Shown in pieces: positions 15,759 to 29,047 of a DNA stretch of 64,000 nt (its first letter is position 1; the number at the start of each line of letters is the position of its first letter). The notes beneath the pieces are model-generated. The model made no database searches, was not told the origin of the DNA, and saw only the letters and a program-made list of their open reading frames with translations. Made by a program: the position numbers and the translations under genes. The DNA is from Salinarimonas sp046292825. GTDB taxonomy: Bacteria > Pseudomonadota > Alphaproteobacteria > Rhizobiales > Beijerinckiaceae. The stretch spans positions 1 to 64,000 of the forward strand of contig NZ_JBKBQG010000020.1 of assembly GCF_046292825.1 (NCBI RefSeq), given 5' to 3'.

Positions 15759-18700
15759 GTGGTCGTCGGGGCGGACGGCGGATGCTCGCGGGTCGGTGGC
15801 GTGTCGGTTCGGGATCGGGGGGCGAGAGGCGGGAAGGCGGCGGCGCGCGCGATTGCGGCGCGGCTCGCGCTCGCGCTCGCGGTCCCGCTCGCGCTTCCCG
15901 CTCTCGCGCCGCGCGCAGCCCTCGCGCAGGAGGCGGCGCGGCCGGCCGAGGTCGTCGTCCGCGCGAGCGCGGAAGCGGGTTTCGGGCGGCTGCGCTTCGA
16001 GTTCGACGCGGACGTCACCGTCGCCGCTCAGGCGTCGAACGGGGTCCTCGTGATCCGCTTCGATCGGCCGGTGCGCATCCGCGAGGAGCGGATCGCCGAA
16101 CAATTGCCCGGCTACGTCTCCGTGGTACGCCGCGATCCGGACGGCACGGGCCTGCGCTTCGCGCTCACCCAGAATTTCCGCCCGAGCGTGCTGCAGGCGG
16201 GCGAGACCTCCTTCGTCGACCTCCTGCCGGAGCGCTGGGTCGGCCTGCCCCCGAGCCTTCCGACCGACGTCGTCGCCGCGCTCGCGCGGCGCGCCCGCGA
16301 GGCCGAGGCGCGGTTCGAGGCCGAGCGCGCCGCCCGCGCGGAGACGACGGCGCCTCTGCGGGTGAGCGTCGCCGAATTGCCGGGGCTCGCGCGGCTGATC
16401 TTCGAGCCGCCGGAGGGCGCCGCGATCGAGACCCGCGAGGAGGACGACGGCGCGCTGTCGCTGCGCTTCGCGGGCCGGCTGCGCCTGCAATCCGAGCGCC
16501 CGCTCGCCACCGTGCCCGGCATCGCGCGCGTCGAGACGGACGCCGCCGCCGACGCGCTGTTCCTGCGCCTGACCCTCGCCGAGGGCCACAGCGCCCGCCG
16601 CTTCCGCGAGGAGGGTACCCTCGTCGTCGACATCGAGACCCCCGCGCCCGAGGGTGCCGAGGAGGCGGAGGCCGAGGCGCAGGCGTCGCCGCGGGACCCG
16701 ATCCGCGCGGCGCTCGATCTCTTCCCCTTCCCGCCTCTGATGGGCGGCGCCGGGCTCGCCGGCGCGACCGCGGCCCCCGAGGAGCCCGAAGAGACCGAGG
16801 AGCCCGAGCCGCCGACCGAGGCCGTCGCGACCGCACCCGAGCCCGCCCAAGATCGGCCCGCGCCGGATCGGCCCGCGCCGGATCGGCCCACGCCGGAACC
16901 TCGGCGCGCCGCCGCGCAGGCGGCCGTCGCGGCCCCCGCGCCAACCCCCGCCCCTGCCGAAATCTCGCCGCTCGTCCTCGCCGAGGAGGGCCTGAGCCTC
17001 ACCCTCTCCTTCCCCCGCCAGCCCCCCGCGGCCGCCTTTCTGCGCGGCGACACGCTGTTCGCGATCTTCCAGAGTGACGAGGCGCCCGAGCTGCCCCGCT
17101 TCGACGAGGACGCGCGCGAGGTCGCGCGGCCCGTCGGCACCACCCGCGAGGGCCCCTTCGTCACCTATCGCTTCGCGCTCCCGCAGCCGCGCGTCGTGCG
17201 GCTCGCCCCGGCCGAAGCCGGCTGGACGCTCACGATCGGCGAGGTCTCGCCCGGCGCGCCGGAGCCGCTCGAGGCGCACCCGATCGTCGACGAGAACGGC
17301 CGCACCGCGCTCAAGGTGCCGCTCGAGGGCGCGTCCGGCGTGCACTGGATCAACCCGGTCGCGGGCGGCGAGCGGCTGGCGGTCGTCACGGCGACGGCGC
17401 CCGCCCGCACCATGGCGACGAGCCGCCGCTTCGCCGAATTCGCTCTTCCGCCGACCGCGCACGGCCTCGTCGTCGCCGCGCTCGCCGACGACGTCGTGGT
17501 GCGCGTCGATCTCGACGGCGTCGTGATCGGCCGCGGCAGCGGGCTCGCGATCGGCGTGCCCGGACGCGATGCGGCGGGCGCGCAGATCGCGCCCGAGCGT
17601 CTCGTCCTCGCGCGCGACGCGTGGGAGGCAGCGCAGCGCGGCTCGCCGCTCGCCGCCTATCGGGAGGCGATCCTCGCGATCACCGAGGCGCCCCGCGACG
17701 CGCGCAGCCGAGCGCGGCTCGATCTCGGGGTCTCGCTCCTCGCCAACGGCCTCGCCGTCGAGGCGGCCGGCGTGCTCGGCTTCGCCGTGCAGGAGGACCC
17801 CGCGCTCGGCGAGGATCCGCGAATCGCGTTCCTGCAAGGCGTCGTCGCGACGCAGCGGCACCGATTCGCCGAGGCGGAGGCCCATTTCGGCGCCGCGACG
17901 CTGGCGGAGGACCCGGAGGCGGCGCTGTGGCGGGCCTTCGTGGATCTCCAGCGCAAGCGCCACGCCCCCGCGCTCGCGGGCTTCCGCCGCGCCGAGGCGG
18001 TGCTCGACGCCTATGCCGACACCCTCCAGGGCAAGCTGCGGCTCGCGGCCGTGCGCGCGGGCATCGCCATGAACGACCTGGCCTACGCGCAGACGCAGCT
18101 CGCCGCGCTCAGGCTCCTGCATCCCGGCTCGTACGCGGCCGACGAGGCGGCGCTCCTGCATGCCCTCGCCGATGCGCGGGCCGGCCGCACCGAGGAGGCC
18201 TTGCAGGCGCTCTCGCGTCTCGCGCTCGAGGCCTCACGCCCGGTCGCCGCCGAAGCGGAACTCGCCCGCGTGCGGCTCTCGCTCGAGCACGGCACGATGG
18301 ACGCGGGAGAGGCCGTTCGCGCGCTCGAGCAGCTCACCGTCAGCTGGCGCGGCGACGACATCGAGGTCGAGGGGCTCGGCATGCTGGGCCGCCTCTACGC
18401 CGCCGACGGGCGTTGGCGCGAGGCCTTCTTCGCCGCCCACACCGCGAACCTGATCTTCCCCGATCATCCCGTGACGCTCGGCCTGCACGAGGAGACGGCG
18501 CGCGTCTTCGACGACCTCTTCCTCGCCGATCGCGCCGCCGATCTCGGCGAGGTCGAGGCGGTGGCTCTGTTCTTCGACTTCAAGGAATTCCTGCCGATCG
18601 GCCGGCGCGGCGACGAGATCGTGCGCCGTCTGTCCGATCGCCTCGTCTCGCTCGGCCTCCTCGACAAGGCCTCCGAGCTGTTGCGCCACCAGGTCGAGAA

Positions 18701-19380
18701 CCGCCTCGACGGGGCCGGCCGCGCGGCGGTCGCGGCCCGCCTCGCGACGATCTACCTGCTGGACGCAAAGCCCATGGCGGCGCTCGAGCTGCTCACCGCG
18801 ACGCGCCTCGCCGAATTGCCGAACGCCGTGCGGCGCGCCCGCGGGCTCATCGAGGCGCGCGCTCTCTCCGACCTCTCGCGCACCGATCTCGCGCTCGAGG
18901 TGATCGCCGAGGAGAGCGGCCCGGAGGTCGATCGGCTGCGCGCGGACATCCTCTGGACGGGGCGGCGCTGGCGCGAGGCGGGCGAGGCGCACGAGGCGCT
19001 CGCCGGCACGAGCTGGCGCGAGGACCGCGACCTTTCCCCGCGCGAGCGCCGCGACGTCCTGCGCGCCGCCCTCTCCTACGCGCTCGACGAGGACGCGCTC
19101 GCCCTCGACCGCCTGCGCGCCAAGTTCGCCGAGAAGATGAGCCGCAGCGAGGACGCCTTCGCCTTCGCCGTGCTCTCGGACGCGGGCGCGGTGGCGAGCG
19201 CCGAGTTCCGGCAGGTGGCGCGCGAGCTCGCGGTCGTCGACACGCTCGCCGACTTCCTCGCCGTGATGCGCGACCTCAATCCGGAGGTCGGCGTCGGCCC
19301 CGGTCCCGAAGCGGCGCCCGCCCCCGGCGGCGATGCGGAGCCGCTTCTTCCCGAACTCGACCTTCCTCCGATCGGCGAGG

Positions 19381-19394
<14 letters not shown>
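15759..19394 (+). CDS. Exported tetratricopeptide-repeat protein of unknown function
   Basis: About 1211 residues. A hydrophobic leader (LALALAVPLALPALAP, cleavage likely after ALAQ) points to export. The first half is beta-rich, with an internal proline/acid-rich linker that includes a short tandem repeat (DRPAPDRPAPDRPTPE, from 16852-16896). From about residue 600 the sequence is helical with TPR-like repeats of A/L/Y spacing. The longest frame begins at a GTG at 15759; a GTG at 15801 (VSVRDRG) is equally possible because neither has a good ribosome site, and the nearby ATG at 15751 is in another frame. Its last 14 bases overlap the convergent aglK gene. A cell-envelope scaffold role is a guess from TPR and export only. 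Confidence 0.75.
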
Positions 19395-20514
<1,120 letters not shown>

Positions 20515-20533
20515 TGGTCTCCTCCCGTTGTTC

Positions 20534-20675
20534 TCCCTCCCCGCAGGGGAGGGTGGCCCCTGAGCGGAGCGAAGGGGTCGGGTGGGGCCCGACGCGCGGA
20601 GGATGATCTCCACCCGGGCCCCACCCGGCCACGCTCGCTACCGCTCCCGTGTCCACCCTCCCCTACGGGGAGGGA
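20534..20675. repeat. Family A palindromic repeat, copy 3
   Basis: A full unit: CCCTCCCC-gcag-GGGGAGGG hairpin, GGTCGGGTGGGGCCCG, a variable core, CGGGCCCCACCCGGCC and a closing CCCTCCCCTACGGGGAGGG hairpin. It fills the gap between aglA and aglK together with copy 4. Confidence 0.85.
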
Positions 20676-20688
20676 TTCTGCGCCATCA

Positions 20689-20830
20689 TCCCTCCCCGGA
20701 GGGGAGGGTGGCCCCGGAGCGCCGCGAACGGGTCGGGGGGGGCCCGTCGCTTGCCGCGATATCTCCGCCCGGGCCCCACCCGGCCACGCTCGCTGACGCT
20801 CCCGTGTCCCCCCTCCCCTACGGGGAGGGA
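20689..20830. repeat. Family A palindromic repeat, copy 4, supplying the aglA stop codon
   Basis: This is a second full unit only 13 bases from copy 3. Its final hairpin (CCCTCCCCTACGGGGAGGGA) provides the last residues (LPSP) and the TAG stop of aglA on the minus strand. Confidence 0.85.
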
Positions 20831-22457
20831 AGGCGCAGGAAGGCGGCGTCCACCCCCGGCACCACGACCTCGCCCCCCTCGATCCTGCCGCCGAAACCAT
20901 GCCCCTCCAGCATCGCCGCCCCCTCGGGCGCCGACATCCGCCTCTCCTCGCGCCCGAGATTGAACACGCACAGAACCCGCTCGGCCCCCTCCGCCCGCTC
21001 GAAGGCGACGAGCGGCTCCGGGGCGTCGAGGAAGCGGATCGCGCCGGCCCGGAATGCCGACACGCCCCGGCGCCAGGCGAGGAAGCCGCGTACGCGCTCG
21101 AGCGCCGAGCCGCGGACGCTCTCCTGCACGTCCAGCGCGCGGGCGCGGTGCTCGGGCGGGATCGGCAGCCAGGGGCGGCCTGTCGTGAAGCCCGCCTCGC
21201 CCGCGCCGGCGCGCCAGGGCATCGGCGTGCGGCAACCGTCGCGGCCGCGATAATCGGGCCAGAAGCGGCGGCCATAGGGATCCTGCAGGTCCTCGAAGGC
21301 GATCGTCGCCTCGCTCAGCCCCAATTCCTCGCCCTGATAGAGGCAGGCCGTGCCGCGCAAGGTCGTGACGAGCGCCGCGAGGAGCGCGGCGGCCGCGTCC
21401 GGTCGATCCTCGAAGCCCCAGCGCGTGACCGGGCGCACGACGTCGTGATTGGCGAAGGCGAAGGCCGCCCAGCCGGTGCCGATCGTCCCCTCCACCCGCT
21501 CGATCACCGCGCGCAGATGCGCGCTCGAAAAATGGTAGCCGAGGAGCTCGAAGGAATAGGCCATGTGCAGCCGCTTGCCGCCGAGCGTGTAGGAAGCCGT
21601 CGTGCCGTCGACGTCGCGATCGGGCCCGATCTCGCCCATGAGGACCGCGCCGGGATAGGCGTCGGTGAGCGCGCGCAGGCGCTCGAGGAAGGCGAGGTTC
21701 TCCGGCCGCGTCTTCGAATAGACGTGGTCCTGGAAGGCGAAGGGGTTGACGCGGGTGATGCCGGCGACGTCGCGCTCGGGCGGCTGGGGAGGGTTGTCGC
21801 GCAATTGCGCGTCGTGGAAGTAGAAGTTCACGGTGTCGAGCCGGAAGCCGTCCACCCCGCGGTCGAGCCAGAAGCGGGCGACGTCGAGCACCGCGTCCTG
21901 GACTTGCGGATTGTGGAAGTTGAGATCCGGCTGCGAGGCGAGGAAATTGTGCAGGTAATATTGCCGCCGGCGCGTGTCCCATTCCCAGGCGACGCCGCCG
22001 AAGATCGACAGCCAATTGTTCGGCGGCGTGCCGTCGGGCTTCGGGTCCGCCCAGACGTACCAATCCGCCTTCGCATTGTCACGCGAGGAGCCGCTCTCGA
22101 CGAACCAGGGATGGCGGTCGGAGGAATGGGAGAGGACGAGGTCGATGATCACCTTCAGGCCGAGCGCGTGCGCGCGGGCGAGCAGCGCGTCGAAATCGGC
22201 GAGCGTCCCGAAGATCGGGTCGACGTCGCGATAATCGGCGACGTCGTAGCCGAAATCGTCCATCGGCGAGACGAAGAAAGGCGATATCCAGATCGCGTCC
22301 GCGCCGAGCCCGGCGACGTGGTCGAGATGCGCCGTGATGCCGGCAAGATCGCCGATGCCGTCCCCGTTCATGTCCGCGAAGGAGCGCGGGTAGATCTGGT
22401 AGATCACCGCTCCGCGCCACCAATCCGTGTCGATCGCCTGTTTCGCTTCGCTCATGC

Positions 22458-22461
<4 letters not shown>
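20818..22461 (-). CDS. aglA: Alpha-glucosidase (glycoside hydrolase family 13)
   Basis: A 547-residue intracellular GH13 enzyme. Signature regions are YQIYPRSFADMNGDGIGD, the nucleophile aspartate in DGFRLDTVNFY, the acid/base glutamate in LMGEIG, and the transition-state motif FANHD. No signal peptide is seen, so it should cleave alpha-glucosides (sucrose, trehalulose, maltose type) after import. It begins with ATGA overlapping the aglG stop, in the order aglE-F-G-A-K known from rhizobia. The C-terminal LPSP and stop come from a family A repeat, a sign that repeat insertion trimmed or extended the original end. Confidence 0.92.
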
Positions 22462-23284
<823 letters not shown>

Positions 23285-23288
<4 letters not shown>

Positions 23289-24214
23289 CGGGCGTCCTCC
23301 CCCAATCGCAGGCGGCCGACCATGATCGTGATCACGACGAGGAAGGCGATGATCATGAACAGCAGCGTCGAGGCGGCCGAGCCCATGCCGACGTCCTGGA
23401 AATCGACGAGCTGCTGGCGGGCATAGACCGACATCGACATCGTGTCGCGCGCGTTCGAGGTGAGCACGAAGATCAGATCGAAGATGCGCAAGGCGTCGAG
23501 CGCGCGGAAGATGATCGCCACCATCAGCGCGGGCTTGATCAGGGGCAGCGTCACCTTGAAGAAGACCTTCACCGGGTGGATGCCGTCGACCTTCGCCGCC
23601 TCGTAGCAATCGGAGGGGAGCATCTGCAGCGCGGCGAGGATGAGGAGCGCCATGAACGGCGTCGTCTTCCACACGTCCACCATCACGACCGCCCAGAGCG
23701 CGGTCTCGGGCGAGGCGGTCCAGGCGACGGGGGCCGAGATGATGCCGATGCCCATCAGGATGGAATTGAGGACGCCGAACTGGTCGTGCAGCATCCAGCC
23801 CCACATCTTGGCCGAGACGATGGTGGGGATCGCCCACGGGATCAGGATCGCGGCGCGCAACATGCCGCGCCCGGGGAAGGCGGCGTTCAGCGTCAGCGCG
23901 ATGATCATCCCGAGCACGAGCTCGATCGAGACCGACACGACCGTGAACCAGATCGTGTTGTAGACCGCCCGCCACCAGTTCGGATCGGCCATCAGGCCGA
24001 ACCACTCGCCGTCGTAATATTCGAGGAAGTTGTCGAACCCGATGAAGCGATAGCTCTGGAGGTTCGTCAGCGTGGCGTCGGTGAAGCTGAAATAGATCGT
24101 CCGCAGGAGCGGCCAGCCGGCGACCAGCGCGAGGACGAGGAGCATCGGCGCGAGGAAGATCCACGCCGAGCGCACCCGCGCCCGCGTCAGCTCGCTCGAA
24201 ACCGGTCTCGCCAT
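23285..24214 (-). CDS. aglF: Alpha-glucoside ABC transporter permease, AglF-like
   Basis: A 309-residue MalF-type permease with an N-terminal membrane segment (AWIFLAPMLLVLALVAGW) and the EAA loop EAAKVDGIHPVKVFFKVTL. The ATG at 24214 has GAGG eight bases upstream. The open frame extends into the family A repeat upstream, but that part is not protein-like. It is separated from aglE by repeat copy 5. Confidence 0.9.
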
Positions 24215-24241
24215 GAGCGGCACCTCCTCTTGCGGTCGAAA

Positions 24242-24388
24242 TCCCTCCCCGGAGGGGAGGGTGGCCTCGGGAGCGGAGCGACCGAGGTCGGGTGGGGCCC
24301 GTCGCGTGGAGCTTGTCCTGCGAACCTCGGGCCCCACCCGGCCGTTCTCGCTTGCGCTCGAACGTCCACCCTCCCCTCCGGGGAGGGA
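24242..24388. repeat. Family A palindromic repeat, copy 5, between aglE and aglF
   Basis: A full unit inside the agl operon, just after the binding-protein gene. The position parallels the REP hairpins between malE and malF in E. coli, where intercistronic hairpins protect the binding-protein message. That role here is inference. Confidence 0.85.
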
Positions 24389-24395
24389 TGAACCA

Positions 24396-25679
<1,284 letters not shown>

Positions 25680-25719
25680 CGAGGGTTCCTCCTGGTTGTC
25701 GCTGGCGTTCGCGGCTTTT

Positions 25720-25733
25720 CCAAAGCGCTTTGG
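25720..25733. promoter_or_regulatory. LacI-family operator O1 (perfect 14-bp palindrome)
   Basis: CCAAAGCGCTTTGG fits the LacI-family operator style with a central CG. It lies six bases downstream of the aglE -10 element, so a bound repressor would block transcription start. Confidence 0.85.
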
Positions 25734-25738
25734 CAAAG

Positions 25739-25767
25739 AGCTAAACGGCACATGCGCATCTTGTCAA
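25739..25767 (-). promoter_or_regulatory. Sigma-70 promoter of the agl operon
   Basis: On the minus strand TTGACA (25767-25762) is followed after 17 bases by TTAGCT (25744-25739). The -35 is a consensus match and the -10 is moderate. Operator O1 overlaps the expected start region. Confidence 0.7.
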
Positions 25768-25864
25768 GGAAGCGGCGCACAATCGCCATGGTGCACCGCA
25801 CCTATTCCCCAGCGTCAACCCTGTTTCACTTGCTCTTTCCGTCGCAGGCCGGCAAGATCGGCAT

Positions 25865-25878
25865 CCAAAGCGCTTGGG
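25865..25878. promoter_or_regulatory. LacI-family operator O2 in front of the regulator gene
   Basis: CCAAAGCGCTTGGG differs from O1 at one position and ends ten bases before the regulator ATG. It suggests autoregulation, and possibly looping with O1 145 bp away. Confidence 0.75.
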
Positions 25879-25887
25879 GCGGCGAGC

Positions 25888-26925
25888 ATGAACCTGAAGG
25901 AACTCTCCGAACATTTGGGATTATCGCAGACGACTGTCTCGCGTGCCCTCAACGGCTACGCGGACGTCTCCGAGGACACGCGGCGGCGTGTGACGGAGGC
26001 CGCCCGCCGCTTCGATTACCGTCCAAACCCTGCGGCGCGCCGCCTCGCGACGGGACGTGCGGGCGTGGTGGCGATCCTGTTCCCCGTCGAGCAGAACCTC
26101 CTCGTCGATCCGCATTTCTTCGAACTCCTCGCCGGCCTCGCGGAGATGATCGCCACGACCGAGATGGAGCTGTCGCTGCGGGCGACGCCGGTCGCGGACG
26201 AGATCGAGACCTATCGTCGCTATGCCCGCAGCGGGCGGGTCGACGGCTTCGTGCTCTCCTCGCCCAAGATCGTCGATCCGCGGGTGGAGGCGCTCGTGGG
26301 GCTGCCGACCCCCTTCATCGTGCACGGGCGCACGGAGGTCGCCGCGCCCTATGCCCATCTCGACATCGACAACGAGGGTGCCTTCGCGCGGGCGACGACG
26401 CTCCTCCTCGATCTCGGCCATCGCGAGATCGCGCTCGTCAACGGCCGCGCCGGCCTCACCTTCGCGCGCGATCGGGAGCGGGGCTTTCGCAGCGCGCTCG
26501 CCGCACGCGGGCTCGCGCCGGAGAGCGGGCGCATCGTCAACGCGCCGATGAGCGAGGAGAACGGCTATCGCGCGGCGCGCGCCTTGTTCGAGGATGCGCG
26601 GCGGCCGACCGCCCTCGTCGCGTCGAGCGTTCTCATTGCGCTCGGCGCCTACCGAGCGGCGCGCGATCTCGGGCTTGCGATCGGGCGCGACGTCTCGATC
26701 CTCGCCCACGACGACGCGCTGCCCTTCCTGAAGGCGGACACGCTCGACCCGCCGCTCGCGACGACCCATTCGCCGATCCGCAAGGCGGGTTATCGGCTGG
26801 GCGAGATGCTCCTCGCGCGGATCTCCGGCACGCCGCCCGAGCGGCTCTCCGAGATCTGGCCGGTCGACCTCGTCTTTCGCTCCTCCGTCGCCCCGCCGAC
26901 CCGCACGCGGCGGCGCACGGGCTGA
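25888..26925 (+). CDS. aglR: LacI-family transcriptional regulator of the alpha-glucoside operon (AglR-like)
   Basis: A 345-residue repressor. The N-terminal LacI helix-turn-helix (MNLKELSEHLGLSQTTVSRA) and hinge helix (YRPNPAARRLATGR) are followed by a periplasmic-binding-protein-like sensor domain (HLDIDNEGA, LGHREIALV, LDPPLATTHSPI). The ATG at 25888 starts exactly at the usual first residues of the domain; the longer open frame upstream crosses the promoter region and is not coding. It is divergent from aglE, with matching operators in front of both genes. Confidence 0.92.
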   Translation: MNLKELSEHLGLSQTTVSRALNGYADVSEDTRRRVTEAARRFDYRPNPAARRLATGRAGVVAILFPVEQNLLVDPHFFELLAGLAEMIATTEMELSLRATPVADEIETYRRYARSGRVDGFVLSSPKIVDPRVEALVGLPTPFIVHGRTEVAAPYAHLDIDNEGAFARATTLLLDLGHREIALVNGRAGLTFARDRERGFRSALAARGLAPESGRIVNAPMSEENGYRAARALFEDARRPTALVASSVLIALGAYRAARDLGLAIGRDVSILAHDDALPFLKADTLDPPLATTHSPIRKAGYRLGEMLLARISGTPPERLSEIWPVDLVFRSSVAPPTRTRRRTG

Positions 26926-26949
26926 GGGCTTGTGAATCTTTCGAAGGTT

Positions 26950-27125
26950 GTCATCCCGGGCCGCGAAGCGGACCCGGGACCCATAACCTCGACGACTCTC
27001 CGAGCGCGCATGCCGCGCTCGTTCCGCTACATTTGGGCAGCTTTCGTCAGAGAAACGCAGCCTACAGGCTGCGACTGAGACGTCGTGGATATGGGTCCCG
27101 GATCGCCTTAAGCGTCCGGGATGAC
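26950..27125. repeat. Family B long palindromic element, copy 2
   Basis: Arms GTCATCCCGGGCCGCGAAGC and its imperfect mirror (ending CGTCCGGGATGAC) enclose the conserved hairpin GCAGCC-TACA-GGCTGC near 27057-27072. It lies between the converging aglR and Nudix genes and may serve as a bidirectional terminator. Confidence 0.8.
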
Positions 27126-27170
27126 ATTGCAACGAAAGATTTTGAAATTTTGAGGGCGCGGCGCCGGCTC

Positions 27171-27680
27171 TCAGCCCGCGATGCCGTCCGCATGCGCGAG
27201 CACCTCGCGGCGCAGACGCTCGGCGAGCGCGACGAGCTGCGGCTCCGAGAGGAGGCGACGGGCCTCCTGGAGGACGACCCAATGGCGGTGGCGCTGGCCC
27301 TTCTCGGGCCAGTCCTCGTGCTGGATCGTGACGCGCAGCGGGTACATGTCGACGAGGATCGGCGTGCGGCGCATGCCCTTGACCTTCACGCCGGCATAGG
27401 AGCCGATCGGTTCGGACGCGAGCTCTCCCTCGACGCCGGCCTCCTCGAACGCCTCGCGCGCCGCCACCCCGCGCGCGTCGAGGCCCGGGATCGGCGTGCC
27501 CTTCGGAAAGATCCACTTGCCCGTCCGCCGCGACGTGACGAGGAGGAAGGTCACCTGGCCATCGACGACCGCATAGGGGATCGCGCCCGACTGACGCACC
27601 GCCTCCCCATCGGGCCGCCGCTCCCAGATCCGTGCGATTCGCTCGAGCAAGACGGCCTCCCCGGTTCGTGCAGGGGTCAT
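27171..27680 (-). CDS. Nudix hydrolase, diphosphoinositol-phosphohydrolase-like group
   Basis: A 169-residue Nudix protein. The Nudix box is AREAFEEAGVEGE with the expected REx2EExG core; the upstream glutamate of the long consensus is replaced, as in the DIPP-like subfamily (FPKG, then KPxPGLDA style spacing). It would hydrolyse a nucleoside-diphosphate-linked substrate, identity unknown. It ends convergently with aglR across a family B repeat. Confidence 0.8.
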   Translation of the reverse strand: MTPARTGEAVLLERIARIWERRPDGEAVRQSGAIPYAVVDGQVTFLLVTSRRTGKWIFPKGTPIPGLDARGVAAREAFEEAGVEGELASEPIGSYAGVKVKGMRRTPILVDMYPLRVTIQHEDWPEKGQRHRHWVVLQEARRLLSEPQLVALAERLRREVLAHADGIAG

Positions 27681-27784
27681 GTAGGCGACGAGCGCGCGGA
27701 TGTCACCGGGTGCGGACGCCTCTTGCGCGCGGGCGATAGGAGCGGATCAAATCCGGATTTTCTCGAGCCTGGCCGCTGGGCGCC

Positions 27785-28663
27785 TTACCGCGCCGCCCAC
27801 CACAGCGCGATCTGTCGGCGCCATTGCGGCACCTCGACGATCGTGCGGTAGGGGTCGTAGTCGCGGCGCTCCATCGCCGCCAGGAGAGCCGGGACAAGGG
27901 CGAGCGGCAGGAAGGCCGGGCGGATCGCGCGGGGGGCGTCGGCGAGGGCGGCGCGGCCACGTCTCAGGTGGTCGCGGGCGAGGGCGCGCATGTCCTGGAG
28001 AGCGGCCCGCAGCGGCAGCCCCCCCTCCCCCGAGACCACGCGCTCGCGGGTGAGCCCGTGCCGCGCGAGCGTCTCGATCGGGGGCACGAGAAGCCGCCCC
28101 TGCGCGACGTGCCAGGGAAAGGCGCGCATCAATCCGGCGAGCGCGTAGGCGACGCCGCAATGGCCCGCGGCGTCGGCAAGCCCGGGATCCTCGCCCTTCG
28201 CCAGAACGAGGCTCGCGAGGCGCATCAGGACCGAGGAGGTCTCGCCGCAATAGCCTTCGAGGTCGTTCACGGTCTCGATCGGGTCCTCGTAGAGATCGCC
28301 CACCCGCGCGTCGATCAGCGCGAGAAACGGCGCGCGGGGCAGGCGGTAGGTGCCGATCGCGTCCTCGAGCGCCGCGAAGACCGGGTTGCCGCGGGCTTCG
28401 CCTTGCGCCGACCCGTCGAGCGCGTCGCGCCACCATTGCAGGCGGATCTCGCCGGTGAGCGGCTCGCGCGCGCGCTCGCGCACGGAGGCGATCTCGAGGC
28501 TGAAGGCGTAGAGCGCGAAGAGGGCGGCGCGCGCCTCGGCGGGGGCGAAGAGGGTGGCGAGCCAGCGGTCGCGATCGCCCTCGCGCACGAGGCGCTCGCA
28601 ATGGCGGGCATCGGCAGAGGCGTCGGCGGGGAGCGCGCTCGGGGCCTCCATGGCCGCGCTCAT
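27785..28663 (-). CDS. Squalene/phytoene-synthase-fold protein, NDUFAF6-like complex I assembly factor
   Basis: A 292-residue protein with the all-helical isoprenoid synthase fold of the squalene/phytoene synthase family (EIRLQWWRDAL, NDLEGYCGETSSVLMRL, AYALAGLMRAFP). The first aspartate-rich motif that binds prenyl diphosphate is not preserved (the segment reads YAFSLEIASVRE), as in mitochondrial NDUFAF6, which assists complex I assembly rather than making isoprenoids. It overlaps the preceding NDUFAF3-like gene by four bases (ATGA), downstream of secDF. The family is clear; the role in complex I is inferred from homology and the pairing. Confidence 0.8.
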   Translation of the reverse strand: MSAAMEAPSALPADASADARHCERLVREGDRDRWLATLFAPAEARAALFALYAFSLEIASVRERAREPLTGEIRLQWWRDALDGSAQGEARGNPVFAALEDAIGTYRLPRAPFLALIDARVGDLYEDPIETVNDLEGYCGETSSVLMRLASLVLAKGEDPGLADAAGHCGVAYALAGLMRAFPWHVAQGRLLVPPIETLARHGLTRERVVSGEGGLPLRAALQDMRALARDHLRRGRAALADAPRAIRPAFLPLALVPALLAAMERRDYDPYRTIVEVPQWRRQIALWWAAR

Positions 28664-29043
28664 GGCACGGCGAGGAGGGCGGCGGCGACGCGACGGCCCT
28701 CGCCGAGGAGGATCGTGTAGGTGCGCGCGGCCGCCCCGGTCTGCATCGTCTCGACGCGCAGGCCGGCCTCCCGCAGGGCCCAGAGCACGGCCTCGTCGAG
28801 ACGCGCGAGATCGCGGCCGGTGCCGACGAGGAGGAGCTCGATCGCGTCCGCCTCGGCGAGCGCGGGCGCGAGCGCCTCACGGGTCAGGTCCGCCGGCTCG
28901 CGCGCGTCGAGCGCCTTGATGCCCGAGGGCAGCGCGAGGATCGACCCCTTGTGCGACATGTCCGCGAAGCGGAATCCGCCGTTGCCGTAGGCGTCGATGG
29001 CGTGGCGGCCCGGCACGAAGCCGTCGTAGAGGCGCCCCGCCAT
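28660..29043 (-). CDS. Mth938-like domain protein (DUF498), NDUFAF3 homologue
   Basis: A 127-residue single-domain protein of the Mth938/DUF498 family (GRHAIDAYGNGGFRFADMSH, ALDARE, LLLVGTGRDL). The human homologue NDUFAF3 is a complex I assembly factor. It begins four bases after secF ends and its stop overlaps the NDUFAF6-like gene, so the two assembly-factor homologues are translationally coupled. Confidence 0.85.
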   Translation of the reverse strand: MAGRLYDGFVPGRHAIDAYGNGGFRFADMSHKGSILALPSGIKALDAREPADLTREALAPALAEADAIELLLVGTGRDLARLDEAVLWALREAGLRVETMQTGAAARTYTILLGEGRRVAAALLAVP

Positions 29044-29047
29044 CGGC

